The notes: generated by a model not told the origin, from the letters alone. Positions 8,699-17,648 are shown, counted from the first letter of the stretch. The stretch is 64,000 nucleotides of DNA from Gammaproteobacteria bacterium RIFCSPHIGHO2_02_FULL_42_43 (GCA_001801425.1 MGXR01000013.1:124001-188000), one strand, 5' to 3'. Made by a program: numbers and translations.

Positions 8699-8851
8699 CT
8701 AAAAAATAGTATAAATCAGCGGCGCGACCGCTGTGCTTTGCGAAATCACAATCAATGTTGCGAGCAGCAACATGATAATGATAATGGGCAACAACCAAAA
8801 TTTTTTACGCACACGCAAAAAACCCCACACGTCTTTTATTAATTCAAACAT
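8699..8851 (-). CDS. DUF5989-family small membrane protein
   Basis: A 50-residue protein starting MFELIKDVWGFLRVRKKFW, with one hydrophobic helix (LLPIIIIMLLLATLIVI) and ending SQSTAVAPLIYTIF. This layout, a basic WxFLRxRKKFWLLP stretch and an SxAVAPxIYTxF tail, is what I know from DUF5989 proteins, which are often found next to SxtJ and carbamoyltransferase genes. Its ATG overlaps the last base of the SxtJ stop codon (TAATG), implying translational coupling. It would be an inner-membrane protein with most of the N-terminus in the cytoplasm. Its function is unknown, but the constant gene neighbourhood suggests a role with the other three products. Confidence 0.82.
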   Translation of the reverse strand: MFELIKDVWGFLRVRKKFWLLPIIIIMLLLATLIVISQSTAVAPLIYTIF

Positions 8852-9222
8852 TAGTACGGCCTCTCTAAATCAATCTTCATATCGCGGCAATCCGCGCGAT
8901 ACGTTTTTAACACAGAATCATACCGCAACCCCATCGCATCTTTTCCAAATATTTTTTTACACAGTGCAATCGGTGTGAAAATCGCAAAAAATAAAATGCC
9001 AAAAATAATGCGTGTATTCACGTAACTTAAACAACGCAATACACCATCCCACAGCCATTTGAGGGGTGTTAACGCATTGGGAAAAATCAGCGTCATTGCA
9101 AAAACCAATGCCAATACACTCCATGCAATGGGTGACACCGCGTGATGATGCCAGAGAATCAGCGCAAGCACTGCGAAATAATATCCTGCAAAAATATATC
9201 CAAATTTTCGTAATTCAGTCAT
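8851..9222 (-). CDS. SxtJ-family membrane protein
   Basis: A 123-residue protein with three or four hydrophobic segments (around residues 7-23, 30-50 and 70-95) and a hydrophilic end (MGLRYDSVLKTYRADCRDM...). The pattern TELRKFGYIFAGYYF...GKDAMGLRYD matches SxtJ-family proteins, named after a gene of the saxitoxin cluster and widespread next to NodU/CmcH-type carbamoyltransferases. The ATG at 9222 has GGGAG at the right distance; an in-frame ATG at 9234 is less well placed. It lies between the carbamoyltransferase and DUF5989 genes. The role is not known; association with carbamoylation is context only. Confidence 0.82.
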   Translation of the reverse strand: MTELRKFGYIFAGYYFAVLALILWHHHAVSPIAWSVLALVFAMTLIFPNALTPLKWLWDGVLRCLSYVNTRIIFGILFFAIFTPIALCKKIFGKDAMGLRYDSVLKTYRADCRDMKIDLERPY

Positions 9223-9237
9223 TACATCTCCCATTCA

Positions 9238-9271
9238 ATCTGGACCCCGCGATCAAGTCGTAGGGTGACGA
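9238..9271. repeat. Family G palindrome, diverged copy
   Basis: CTGGACCCCGCGATCAAGTC followed by GTAGGGTGACG is a diverged copy of the palindrome at 8651-8680. It sits between the carbamoyltransferase and SxtJ genes. The hairpin is weaker here because of substitutions in one arm. Confidence 0.55.
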
Positions 9272-9286
9272 ATCCAATCCTAGGGC

Positions 9287-11119
9287 CTAATCCACTCCCA
9301 CCGTCTCACCCGTTTTATACAATGCCTTCAACGACTCCGGTTGATTTTCTTTTAACAACAACACATTTTCAAGTACCAATGCATCAATGTGTGTGGTCAT
9401 AAAACAACGAAATGCTTCTTCGGGTGTACACACGATTGGTTCGCCACGCACATTAAATGATGTGTTAATTAACACGGGACATCCGGTTTTTTCATCAAAA
9501 GCCTGTAATAATCGATGAAAACGCGGATTCGTTTCGGCATGTACCGTTTGCACACGCGCAGAACAATCGACATGTGTCACTGCGGGAATCGTGCTGCGAA
9601 TTATTTTTAGTTGATCCAGTCCCGATTTTTTTTCAGCACGCGTAACGAGATGCGATGGCTGCACATCACCGACCAATAACATGTAAGGACTTTTGTTATT
9701 ATGAAAAGAAAACCACTCCGCTGCTTTTTCAGCGAGAACTGCCGGCGCAAAAGGACGAAACGATTCACGAAATTTAATTTTTAAATTCATCACCGACTGC
9801 ATCGCCGAACTTCTGGCATCACCAATGATGGAACGATTGCCCAACGCGCGCGGGCCGTATTCCATTCTACCTTGAAACCAACCAATCACTTTTTCAGCGC
9901 ATAATAATTCAACGGTTTTTTGAAACACATCATCATCCGATAACACAGCATACTGCGCACCCACTTGATTTAAATAACGCGTAATTTCTGACAATGAAAA
10001 TGCAGGGCCCAAATAAGCGCCTTCCATCGCATCACTGAAATTTACTGTGCGTGGTTTTTGACAATAATCATGCCACACCGTTAACGCAGCACCCAATGCA
10101 CCGCCCGCATCCCCTGCAGCCGGTTGAATCCAAATATCATCAAATAAGCCGCTTTTGGCGATTTTTCCATTCGCAACACAATTGAGTGCGACACCACCGG
10201 CCAAACATAAATTGCTCACACGAAATTCATTGCGAATGTTACGCACCAATTTTAATACGATTTCTTCTGTCACCACTTGAATTGATTTTGCTAAATCCAT
10301 GTCTTGCTGTGTGATTGGCTCATCATTCTGACGCGCAGGTCTTCCAAATAATTTTGCAAATCGCGCATTCGTCATGGTTAACCCGACAGGATAACTAAAA
10401 TAATCTAAATTTAATCGATACGTACCATCTTCTTTCACATCAATCAAATGATCGTAAATTGTTTTTACATACGTCGGTTCACCGTATGGCGCTAATCCCA
10501 TTAATTTATACTCACCGGAATTCACTTTAAATCCCGTAAAATAAGTGAAGGCGGAATAAAGCAAACCAAGTGAATGTGGAAATCGAATTTCCCATTGCGG
10601 TGTTAGTGTATTATTTTTTCCGAGCCACAGTGATGTTGTTGCCCATTCTCCGACGCCATCCAGGCAAAGCACTGCCGCTTCTTCAAATGGCGATGGAAAA
10701 AATGCGGAAGCCGCATGCGATTGATGATGCTGCGTAAATAAAATGGGTTTGGCCCATTTTTTATCGGGTGCAATTTTTTTCAGCGATTTTTGTAAATTAC
10801 TTTTTAAAAATAATTTTTCCTTGAGCCACACCGGCATCGCTTTAATGAACGAGGAAAATCCATTGGGTGCAAATGTCAAATACGTTTCTAACAAACGTTC
10901 GAAGGTTAACAATGGTTTATCGTAAAATGCAACATAATCAATTTCATCCAGCGTGATATTTGCAGCGTGAAGACAATAACGAATAGCATTCTCAGGAAAT
11001 ATTTCATCGTGTTTTTTTCGTGTAAAACGTTCTTCTTGTGCAGCCGCAATCACATCACCGTTTTGAATTAATGCGGCGGCGCTGTCGTGGTAGTACGCTG
11101 AGAGTCCAAGAATATACAT
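9287..11119 (-). CDS. Carbamoyltransferase, NodU/CmcH (SxtI/TobZ-like) family
   Basis: A 610-residue O-carbamoyltransferase. The N-terminal Kae1/ASKHA-like domain opens with MYILGLSAYYHDSAAALI and has the metal-binding histidines of QHHQSHAASAFFPSPF and the nucleotide segment CLDGVGEWATTS. The C-terminal domain carries GRMEYGPRALGNRS and INTSFNVRGEPIVCTPEEAF, expected for carbamoyl-phosphate/carbamoyladenylate chemistry. The enzyme would move a carbamoyl group onto a hydroxyl of a sugar or natural product in the cytoplasm. It begins 11 bases after putA on the same strand and heads the cassette with SxtJ, DUF5989 and SGNH proteins. No glycosyltransferase or biosynthesis gene lies near, so the acceptor is unknown. 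Confidence 0.92.
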   Translation of the reverse strand: MYILGLSAYYHDSAAALIQNGDVIAAAQEERFTRKKHDEIFPENAIRYCLHAANITLDEIDYVAFYDKPLLTFERLLETYLTFAPNGFSSFIKAMPVWLKEKLFLKSNLQKSLKKIAPDKKWAKPILFTQHHQSHAASAFFPSPFEEAAVLCLDGVGEWATTSLWLGKNNTLTPQWEIRFPHSLGLLYSAFTYFTGFKVNSGEYKLMGLAPYGEPTYVKTIYDHLIDVKEDGTYRLNLDYFSYPVGLTMTNARFAKLFGRPARQNDEPITQQDMDLAKSIQVVTEEIVLKLVRNIRNEFRVSNLCLAGGVALNCVANGKIAKSGLFDDIWIQPAAGDAGGALGAALTVWHDYCQKPRTVNFSDAMEGAYLGPAFSLSEITRYLNQVGAQYAVLSDDDVFQKTVELLCAEKVIGWFQGRMEYGPRALGNRSIIGDARSSAMQSVMNLKIKFRESFRPFAPAVLAEKAAEWFSFHNNKSPYMLLVGDVQPSHLVTRAEKKSGLDQLKIIRSTIPAVTHVDCSARVQTVHAETNPRFHRLLQAFDEKTGCPVLINTSFNVRGEPIVCTPEEAFRCFMTTHIDALVLENVLLLKENQPESLKALYKTGETVGVD

Positions 11120-11130
11120 GGTAATAATCG

Positions 11131-14100
11131 CTACTCGTTTGATAATAATTCGGTGTTGCCACCCATGGCGGTAGTGTTAATCGTTAACGTGCTTTCGCGA
11201 CAAAGACGCAATAAATAATGTGGACCGCCTGCTTTCGGGCCCGTGCCTGACAATCCACAACCGCCAAATGGCTGCACACCAACCACCGCGCCAATCATGG
11301 TGCGATTGACGTAAATATTGCCGGTTTTAATGTGTTTTTGTAATTGATCGATTGTATGATCAATGCGCGTTTGAATGCCAAATGTTAATCCATAACCAAG
11401 CGCATTAATTTGCTCAATCACGTTCAATTGATCTTCACGCGCATAACGCACCACGTGCAACACGGGGCCAAATACTTCTTTGGTCAACAAAGAAAAATGT
11501 GGTAATTCAAATGCTGCGGGTGCGACAAATGTGCCGCGCGCTGCATCGCGAGGCAACTTCATCTCTGCGATTAAAATGGCTTGTTGATGCATGGTGTCGA
11601 TGTAAGCTTGCAACGTTTTTTCTGCGCTCGCATCAATCACAGGGCCAACATCGGTTTGCAAATTCGCAGAGTCACCAACACACCACGTTTGCATCGCACC
11701 GCGTAACATCGCCACAAAATTATCCGCAATATCTTCTTGCACAAACACCACGCGCAACGCAGAGCAACGCTGCCCTGCGCTGCCAAACGCTGAAATCATT
11801 ACATCCGTCACCAATTGTTCTAACAACGCAGACGAATCGGCAATCATCGCATTGATTCCGCCGGTTTCTGCGATAAAAGGAACGATGGGGCCCGATCGAT
11901 TGGCCAATGTTTTTTGAATAGTTTTTGCAGTTTCTGTTGAGCCCGTGAATAAAACACCAGCAGATCTTTCATCGGCAATTAATGCATTACCCACTTTGCT
12001 GCCGGAGCCCGGCATCAATTGCACCGCCTCTTTTGGAATGCCTGCTTCATGCAGCAACGAAATTAATTTCGCGGCAATGAGTGGTGTTTGCCCTGCGGGT
12101 TTTGCGATCACACAATTGCCTGCAACTAAAGATGCAACAACTTGTCCTGCAAAAATGGCTAATGGAAAATTCCAAGGGCTCACGCAAATCATGGTACCTA
12201 ACCCATGCGTGCGCAGTGTGTTGGATTCGCCAGTGGGGCCTACTAATTTTTCATCCGATAATATTTTTCTTGCGATCAATGCATAATAACGGCAAAAATC
12301 AGCGGCTTCTCGCACTTCAGAAACGGCGTCTGGCAAAAATTTTCCTGCTTCACGAATCAATAATGCAAATAATTCTGTGCGTGCCTCTTCAATTAAATCA
12401 GCTGCTTTTTCAAGAATGCTGGCGCGCTCATCAATACTGCGTTCACTCCAAGAAAATTCCGCCGCTTTCGCTTGCGAAAGTGCAAGCGACATCGTTGCTT
12501 CATCCGCCATTTGCACATAACCCACAATGTCATTGCGATCATTGGGATTTTTAATTGCTACTGCTTGAGATAAATCGATGGGTTGATGCAGCGGTGTTGC
12601 AACCCACTCAGTTTTTGAAAATGCATTGATTTTTTGCATCAAAGATTGCAGTGCATTGCAATCTGAAATATCCAGTCCCGCTGAATTTTTTCTGTCGGGA
12701 TAAATATGACTCGGCAATGGAATTTTGGTGTTGGAAATTTCAGGATATGATTTCAATTGATCAATCGGATTTCGCGTGAGTGTCGCAACCGGAATTTCAG
12801 GATTTGCGATTTGATGCACAAAAGACGTGTTTGCGCCATTTTCCAGCAAACGCCTCACCAAATACGGTAACAAATCCGCGTGACGACCTACTGGCGCATA
12901 AATGCGGCTTTTTGCCGCATATTTTTCAGGATCAACCAACACATTATGCAGCGGTTTTCCCATGCCTTGTAAATTCTGAAATTCAAATGAGGCTTGTTTA
13001 CCACGCGTCATCCACAATATTGCCGCAACCGAATACGCATTATGTGTCGCAAATTGCGGATAAATTGCATCCGGTGCGCTCAACAATAATTTTGCACAAG
13101 CCAAATAACTAATATCGGTCGACACTTTTCTTGTAAAAACTGGATAACCAGGATATCCACCCACTTGCGCCAATTTAATTTCCGTATCCCAATACGCGCC
13201 TTTTACCAAACGTGCAGGAATTTTTTTTCGTTGTGAGCGCGCCAATGCAATTAAATACTGCAAAACAAAATAGCCGCGTTTCTGGTACGCTTGCACGGCC
13301 AAACCCAGCCCATTCCAATCATGAAATGCACTGTCTAAAAAAACCGCTTCAAAAATATCAAGCGACATATCCAATCGCGTTGTTTCCTCAGCGTCCACTG
13401 TCACGTAAACACCAACCTCTTTTGCTTGCAGCGCTAATGTTTTTAAACGATCAATTAAAAACGGCACCACCATTTCTTTTTGCGAAAATTCATAACGCGG
13501 ATGCAACGCGGATAATTTAATCGAGATACTCGGCGAAGAAAAATCCGTTAATTTTTCTTTGGATGCACCCATGATTTTAATCGCATGTTGATATGCTTCA
13601 AAATAATGATCTGCTTGCGCCTGTGTTTTCGCCATTTCTCCTAGCATGTCAAATGAAAATAAATATCCTTTTTCAGCAAACGGTTTTGCATTTTTCAATG
13701 CTTCATTTATCGTTCGACCCAATACAAAATGTTCGCTCATGATTTTCATAGAACGACGAACGGCTTGACGAATCACGGGCTCACCACAACGACTCAACAA
13801 TCCGTACCACAATTTTTGAAACACATTGGATTGCGATTGATCTTGCAATACCTTGCCACTCATGGAAAGGCCGCGTGTCGTTAAATTCACAAACAACGAT
13901 TCACTCGCGCCCACGTGTTTTTCCCAATCGGCTGCCGTTAATTTATCGCGAATTAATAATTCTTCAGTTTCTTTATCGGGGATACGCAGCAACGCTTCTG
14001 CCAAACACATGAGCACAATACCTTCATCGGAAGACAAATCGTATTCCGCCATCAGCGCATCCACACTACTTTGATCGCTTTTTTCATTGCGCACCGTGTT

Positions 14101-14265
14101 CACTAAATCAGTTGCGATGTGTTCAATTTCAACTTTGTGTGCTTGCAAAAACTCAAGCTCGCTCATTAAATCGTGAACACGTTTTTTTTCATCGGTATAG
14201 TACGCATCAATAATTTGTCGACGCTCTGAAGAAACGGCAGATGAGGTGTGTTGAAAAATATTCAT
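11131..14265 (-). CDS. putA: Bifunctional proline dehydrogenase / P5C dehydrogenase
   Basis: A 1044-residue PutA that oxidises proline to glutamate in two steps. The FAD-dependent proline dehydrogenase half (about residues 60-470) includes SIKLSALHPRYE, RLVKGAYWD and FATHNAY. The aldehyde dehydrogenase half (about 510-1030) has the nucleophile region GSAGQRCSALR and the NAD-binding VSPWNFPLAIF and FTGSTETA. No N-terminal ribbon-helix-helix domain is present, so this is the short form without autorepressor activity. The start at 14265 (MNIFQHTSSA) is chosen because a longer frame would run into ppa; a GAGAA site precedes it. ppa ends 7 bases upstream. FADH2 from the reaction feeds the respiratory chain at the membrane. 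Confidence 0.96.
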   Translation of the reverse strand: MNIFQHTSSAVSSERRQIIDAYYTDEKKRVHDLMSELEFLQAHKVEIEHIATDLVNTVRNEKSDQSSVDALMAEYDLSSDEGIVLMCLAEALLRIPDKETEELLIRDKLTAADWEKHVGASESLFVNLTTRGLSMSGKVLQDQSQSNVFQKLWYGLLSRCGEPVIRQAVRRSMKIMSEHFVLGRTINEALKNAKPFAEKGYLFSFDMLGEMAKTQAQADHYFEAYQHAIKIMGASKEKLTDFSSPSISIKLSALHPRYEFSQKEMVVPFLIDRLKTLALQAKEVGVYVTVDAEETTRLDMSLDIFEAVFLDSAFHDWNGLGLAVQAYQKRGYFVLQYLIALARSQRKKIPARLVKGAYWDTEIKLAQVGGYPGYPVFTRKVSTDISYLACAKLLLSAPDAIYPQFATHNAYSVAAILWMTRGKQASFEFQNLQGMGKPLHNVLVDPEKYAAKSRIYAPVGRHADLLPYLVRRLLENGANTSFVHQIANPEIPVATLTRNPIDQLKSYPEISNTKIPLPSHIYPDRKNSAGLDISDCNALQSLMQKINAFSKTEWVATPLHQPIDLSQAVAIKNPNDRNDIVGYVQMADEATMSLALSQAKAAEFSWSERSIDERASILEKAADLIEEARTELFALLIREAGKFLPDAVSEVREAADFCRYYALIARKILSDEKLVGPTGESNTLRTHGLGTMICVSPWNFPLAIFAGQVVASLVAGNCVIAKPAGQTPLIAAKLISLLHEAGIPKEAVQLMPGSGSKVGNALIADERSAGVLFTGSTETAKTIQKTLANRSGPIVPFIAETGGINAMIADSSALLEQLVTDVMISAFGSAGQRCSALRVVFVQEDIADNFVAMLRGAMQTWCVGDSANLQTDVGPVIDASAEKTLQAYIDTMHQQAILIAEMKLPRDAARGTFVAPAAFELPHFSLLTKEVFGPVLHVVRYAREDQLNVIEQINALGYGLTFGIQTRIDHTIDQLQKHIKTGNIYVNRTMIGAVVGVQPFGGCGLSGTGPKAGGPHYLLRLCRESTLTINTTAMGGNTELLSNE

Positions 14266-14272
14266 AACGTTC

Positions 14273-14806
14273 TCATTTTTTAGCGCGTTGAATGCTGTCG
14301 TTAATTTCTTTCGTTGCAGCATCAACACCCAGCCACTCACCAATTTTTACCCATTTATTTGGCTCTAACTTTTTATAATGCTCGAAAAAATGCGTGATGG
14401 AATTGAGCATAACTTCGGGAATATCTTTTAATGTTTTCATATGCGCATAGTGAATGCAGGCTTTTTCAATAGGCAACGCCAACACTTTGCAATCTTCACC
14501 TGATTCATCTGTCATTTGCAAAACACCAAGGGCGCGGCAACGCATGAAGCTACCTGCTTGCACAGGATACGGCGTTATCACCAACACGTCGACGGGATCG
14601 CCATCGAGAGACAAGGTGTTAGGAACAAAACCGTAATTGCACGGATAATGCATAGCTGTCGGCATAAAACGATCGACCATCAAAAGCCCTGAGGCTTTGT
14701 CGATTTCATATTTGATGGGTGTGCAATTAGCAGAAATTTCAATAATCACATTCACATCGTTCGGTATACTGCGACCGGGGGTGATATTGTTGAGTATGAT
14801 GGTCAT
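14273..14806 (-). CDS. ppa: Inorganic pyrophosphatase
   Basis: A 177-residue soluble family I pyrophosphatase that hydrolyses PPi. Metal-binding aspartates are seen in [11 protein letters not shown] and [10 protein letters not shown], with [11 protein letters not shown] and [11 protein letters not shown] in the expected order. The start at 14806 ([11 protein letters not shown]) fits the family and has AAGGA six bases upstream; the longer frame to 14863 has no support. Upstream lie two units of repeat B, downstream is putA after seven bases. A typical Mg-dependent cytoplasmic housekeeping enzyme. Confidence 0.96.
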   Translation of the reverse strand: MTIILNNITPGRSIPNDVNVIIEISANCTPIKYEIDKASGLLMVDRFMPTAMHYPCNYGFVPNTLSLDGDPVDVLVITPYPVQAGSFMRCRALGVLQMTDESGEDCKVLALPIEKACIHYAHMKTLKDIPEVMLNSITHFFEHYKKLEPNKWVKIGEWLGVDAATKEINDSIQRAKK

Positions 14807-14849
14807 AGGGGTTCCTTGAGTATTATGTTTGGGTATTTTAACATTAAAA

Positions 14850-14915
14850 AACCGCTCGCTCACGCGCGCAGCTCCGATTTTATGTAAAACCGCTCGCTCA
14901 CGCGCGCGGCTCAGT
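14850..14915. repeat. Family B-related tandem units
   Basis: Two direct units with CCGCTCGCTCACGCGCGC start at about 14852 and 14890, a 38-bp period. That period and the motif ACGCGCGCGGCTC are the same as in the centre of the cluster at 7317-7400, so these are remnants or satellites of family B. They fill the space between tadA and ppa. Confidence 0.75.
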
Positions 14916-14920
14916 GTTAT

Positions 14921-15385
14921 TTATCGCTTTGCCTTAAAAAAATCAACTAATAACGCCGCACATTCAGCTTCGAGCACCCCGCCTTGCCAATGCGGCGAAT
15001 ACGATTGCTTTATCGTTTTTTCACTCGAAAAATAACCCACTTTGGGATCGTAGGCACCAAAAATAATGGTTTCGATACGCGCATGCTGCATTGCGCCAAC
15101 GCACATCAAGCAAGGCTCCAGAGTGACATATAAGGTCGCACTTGTGAGACGATAATTTTTTAAGTGTTTTGCAGCGTCTCGGATCGCAATAATTTCTGCA
15201 TGCGCGGTGGGATCGTGTGATTGTATAGGTTGATTCCAACCCTCACCAATAATTTTTCCATCGTACACGACAACAGCGCCAATCGGCACTTCGCCATTTT
15301 GTTGCGCGGTTTGCGCGAGAGCGAGGGCGTGGGAGATAAAGTGTTGGCTCACTCGCTGCTGCTCGTGTCTGCGTCCAGTGTGCAA
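14921..15385 (-). CDS. tadA: tRNA-specific adenosine deaminase
   Basis: A 154-residue deaminase that converts the wobble adenosine of tRNA-Arg to inosine. The zinc site is complete: HAEIIAIRDA (His and catalytic Glu) and EPCLMCVGAMQHA (two Cys). The reading frame opens with MHTGRRHEQQRVSQHF, of which the first ~12 residues are encoded by a copy of repeat family A and overlap the end of lpxA by 37 bases in another frame. Family homology starts at about SQHFISHALALAQ. No other Met lies between, so either the repeat supplies the true start or a non-AUG start downstream is used. It follows lpxA where lpxB is common in relatives. Confidence 0.92.
   Translation of the reverse strand: MHTGRRHEQQRVSQHFISHALALAQTAQQNGEVPIGAVVVYDGKIIGEGWNQPIQSHDPTAHAEIIAIRDAAKHLKNYRLTSATLYVTLEPCLMCVGAMQHARIETIIFGAYDPKVGYFSSEKTIKQSYSPHWQGGVLEAECAALLVDFFKAKR
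15345..15375. repeat. Family A repeat within the lpxA/tadA overlap
   Basis: The forward strand reads CTCACTCGCTGCTGCTCGTG followed by TCTGCGTCC, a family A core with two changes. In the lpxA frame it encodes the last residues LDADTSSSE and the stop codon. In the tadA frame it encodes the first residues (HTGRRHEQQR). It is thus a repeat read in two frames by two genes. Confidence 0.8.
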
Positions 15386-16170
15386 TATTGTTTTCTCAAT
15401 AATCCGCGATGCGATGTTTTCATTAAATTAATAATCAATTGCACTTCGGGCGTTGTCTTCGCCAATTCCGCCAATGCTTTTTCGGCATCACGCAATGACA
15501 AACCATCACGATACAAAATGCGATACGCTTTTTTTAATCCGCTGACAGTGTTTGACGAAAATCCACGACGACGTAATGCAACCAGATTTAATCCAATCGG
15601 AACCGCCGGATCACCTTTGGCCATCATAAAAGGCGGAATATCATTACTCACTTGCGCTGCATGCACCAAAAAACTATACGCACCAATTTGCACAAATTGA
15701 TGCACTGCCGCATAAGCACCGATAATCGCAAAATCGTTCACGGTCACGTGTCCTGCAATTGCCGAATTGTTGATAAATAAAACTTCATTGCCAATGCGTG
15801 CATCGTGTGCCGCGTGCGAATAGCTTAAAAAGCAGCACTGATTGCCGATAATGGTGACGCCACTTTTGGTGGAGCCGCGATTAATCGTCGCAAATTCGCG
15901 CACAATATTGCCGTCACCCATACGCAACCATGTTTCTTCACCGTGATAACTCAAATCTTGCGGATCACCACCCACCGCCGCATGCGCGTGAATGTGATTA
16001 TTTTTTCCCATCACTGTGTGACGCAAAATAACTGCGTGCGCATCAATGCGCGTTCCTTCGCCAATTTCCACTTGCTCACCAATATAAACCCAGGGGCCAA
16101 TAATAACGCCCGCGGCAATTTTTGCGGTGGAATGAATTTTTGCAGTGGAATCAATTTCCGGATGCATCAT
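15349..16170 (-). CDS. lpxA: UDP-N-acetylglucosamine acyltransferase
   Basis: A 273-residue left-handed beta-helix enzyme, the first step of lipid A synthesis. Hexapeptide repeats run through the first ~190 residues. The catalytic histidine is in YSHAAHDARIG (about His122), and the C-terminal helical part has NLVALRRRGFS and AYRILYRDG. It overlaps fabZ by 20 bases and tadA by 37. The final nine residues come from repeat family A and have no counterpart in the family, which makes the protein slightly longer than the usual ~262 residues. ATG at 16170 is followed by a second ATG; either could be used. Confidence 0.95.
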   Translation of the reverse strand: MMHPEIDSTAKIHSTAKIAAGVIIGPWVYIGEQVEIGEGTRIDAHAVILRHTVMGKNNHIHAHAAVGGDPQDLSYHGEETWLRMGDGNIVREFATINRGSTKSGVTIIGNQCCFLSYSHAAHDARIGNEVLFINNSAIAGHVTVNDFAIIGAYAAVHQFVQIGAYSFLVHAAQVSNDIPPFMMAKGDPAVPIGLNLVALRRRGFSSNTVSGLKKAYRILYRDGLSLRDAEKALAELAKTTPEVQLIINLMKTSHRGLLRKQYCTLDADTSSSE

Positions 16171-16615
16171 TATTTTCCGCCTTGATATTCATAAACTCCG
16201 CGGTGCAAGTTAATTCTCCGTCCACGGTAGCTGTTCCTTTAAATTTCCATGCATTTTCACGACGACGAATTACTTCAATCGACAATTGCAGCTGATCGCC
16301 TGGGACCACTTTGCGCTTAAAACGCGCCTCATCGATGCTCGCTAAAAAAAATAAATCCTGATTTCCAGTTGGGTATCGACCAAACGTGCGATACATCAAA
16401 ATACCAGACGCTTGTGCCATCGCTTCAATAATTAAAACACCGGGCATCACTGGAAATGCAGGAAAATGACCTGCGAAAAATGGCTCGTTGTGCGTCACAT
16501 TTTTAATAGCAATCAGTGATTGACCTTCCACGAAATCAATCACTTTATCCACCAGCAAAAAAGGATAACGATGCGGCAAATAATTTTTAACTTCTAACGA
16601 ATCAATTTCGTTCAT
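16151..16615 (-). CDS. fabZ: 3-hydroxyacyl-ACP dehydratase
   Basis: A 154-residue hot-dog-fold dehydratase of fatty acid synthesis. Active-site residues are His50 in FFAGHFPAFPVMPG and Glu64 in LIIEAMAQASG. LPHRYPFLLVDKV and FLASIDEARFKRKVVPGD are also typical. The start at 16615 overlaps the lpxD stop (ATGA) and has GAGGT upstream; the longer frame to 16654 would lie inside lpxD. Location between lpxD and lpxA is the standard arrangement linking fatty acid and lipid A synthesis. Its 3' end overlaps lpxA by 20 bases. Confidence 0.96.
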   Translation of the reverse strand: MNEIDSLEVKNYLPHRYPFLLVDKVIDFVEGQSLIAIKNVTHNEPFFAGHFPAFPVMPGVLIIEAMAQASGILMYRTFGRYPTGNQDLFFLASIDEARFKRKVVPGDQLQLSIEVIRRRENAWKFKGTATVDGELTCTAEFMNIKAENNDASGN

Positions 16616-17631
16616 ACCGAACCTCGCATCAACGTTTTTAATTTTTCTATCCACTCATCTAGCTGCCGAAAACGAACAGCATTTCTACGCCACTGCGCAT
16701 TCGTCATAAGCCCAGTACCGGAAGAATAAATACCGGGCTCACTCACGGATTTGGTTACCATAGCGCAACCGGAAAAAATAACGCCGTCAGTAATCGTCAA
16801 GTGGCCACCAATCGTTACAGCACCGCCAATGATACAATGTCGCCCCACTCTCGTGCTACCTGCGACGGAAGCGCAACCGGCGATAACGGTATAAGCGCCA
16901 ATCACGACGTTATGTGCAATTTGGACCAAATTATCAATTTTGACATCGTGTTCAATCACGGTGTGATCAATCGCGCCACGATCCACACAGGAATTTGCAC
17001 CAATTTCAACGTCATTCGCAATATGAACTGATCCCAACTGCGGAATTTTTTCAAATCGTCCATTTTCTTGCGCCAATCCAAATCCATCTGCACCAATCAC
17101 GGCACCGCTGTGCAAAATTACACGATCACCGATAATCACTTGATGATGCACAGTTACTTGCGAATGCAAAAAACAATTTGCGCCAATGACTGCGTCATCA
17201 TAAATAATTGTGTTGGGCAGTACGATAGTGTTAGCACCGATTTTGACATTGTCGCCAACCACACACAGCGCACCAATAGAAGCGGTGTGATCAATCACCG
17301 CAGTTTTTGAAATGACCGCACTGGAATGAATTCCAGCCGCGGGTTTTTTAAAAGGATGGAACAACGGTGCAATGCGCGCGTAAGCCAATTCTGGATTTTG
17401 CACCACGAGCGCTGTTGTTTTGCAAAGTGCTGCATCTTCTGCTGTCACAATCACAGCAGATGCTTGCGTGGTTTGTAAAAAGGGGCGGTACATCGACGCA
17501 GAAAGATAGGTTAAATCGCCTGATTGCGCACGTGAGATGGGGGCAATTCGAGAGATGGAAGCGTTTTGATTGCCAATGATTTTGGCGTTGATGTGTTTGG
17601 CAAGGTCGGAAATGGAGTAAGTAATTTTCAT
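16612..17631 (-). CDS. lpxD: UDP-3-O-acyl-glucosamine N-acyltransferase
   Basis: A 339-residue acyltransferase, third step of lipid A synthesis. It has an N-terminal uridine-binding domain (residues ~1-100, AQSGDLTYLS) and a long left-handed beta-helix with the catalytic histidine in VQIAHNVVIGAYTVIAG. The C-terminal helix (QWRRNAVRFRQLDEWIEKLK) is family-typical. It overlaps fabZ by four bases. A repeat C element occupies the gap to skp, so lpxD may be less tightly coupled to the upstream genes than is usual. Confidence 0.96.
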   Translation of the reverse strand: MKITYSISDLAKHINAKIIGNQNASISRIAPISRAQSGDLTYLSASMYRPFLQTTQASAVIVTAEDAALCKTTALVVQNPELAYARIAPLFHPFKKPAAGIHSSAVISKTAVIDHTASIGALCVVGDNVKIGANTIVLPNTIIYDDAVIGANCFLHSQVTVHHQVIIGDRVILHSGAVIGADGFGLAQENGRFEKIPQLGSVHIANDVEIGANSCVDRGAIDHTVIEHDVKIDNLVQIAHNVVIGAYTVIAGCASVAGSTRVGRHCIIGGAVTIGGHLTITDGVIFSGCAMVTKSVSEPGIYSSGTGLMTNAQWRRNAVRFRQLDEWIEKLKTLMRGSV

Positions 17632-17648
17632 ACTGAACTTTTATACCC

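Noticed and set aside
12081-12554. 157-codon forward frame antisense to putA
   Set aside because: Shadow of the strong putA reading frame; no homology or start signal.
14266-14343. Longer start of putA
   Set aside because: Overlaps the end of ppa by 71 bases and has no homology; ATG at 14265 preferred.
15221-15700. 159-codon forward frame antisense to tadA/lpxA
   Set aside because: Antisense to two well-supported genes and without recognisable domains.
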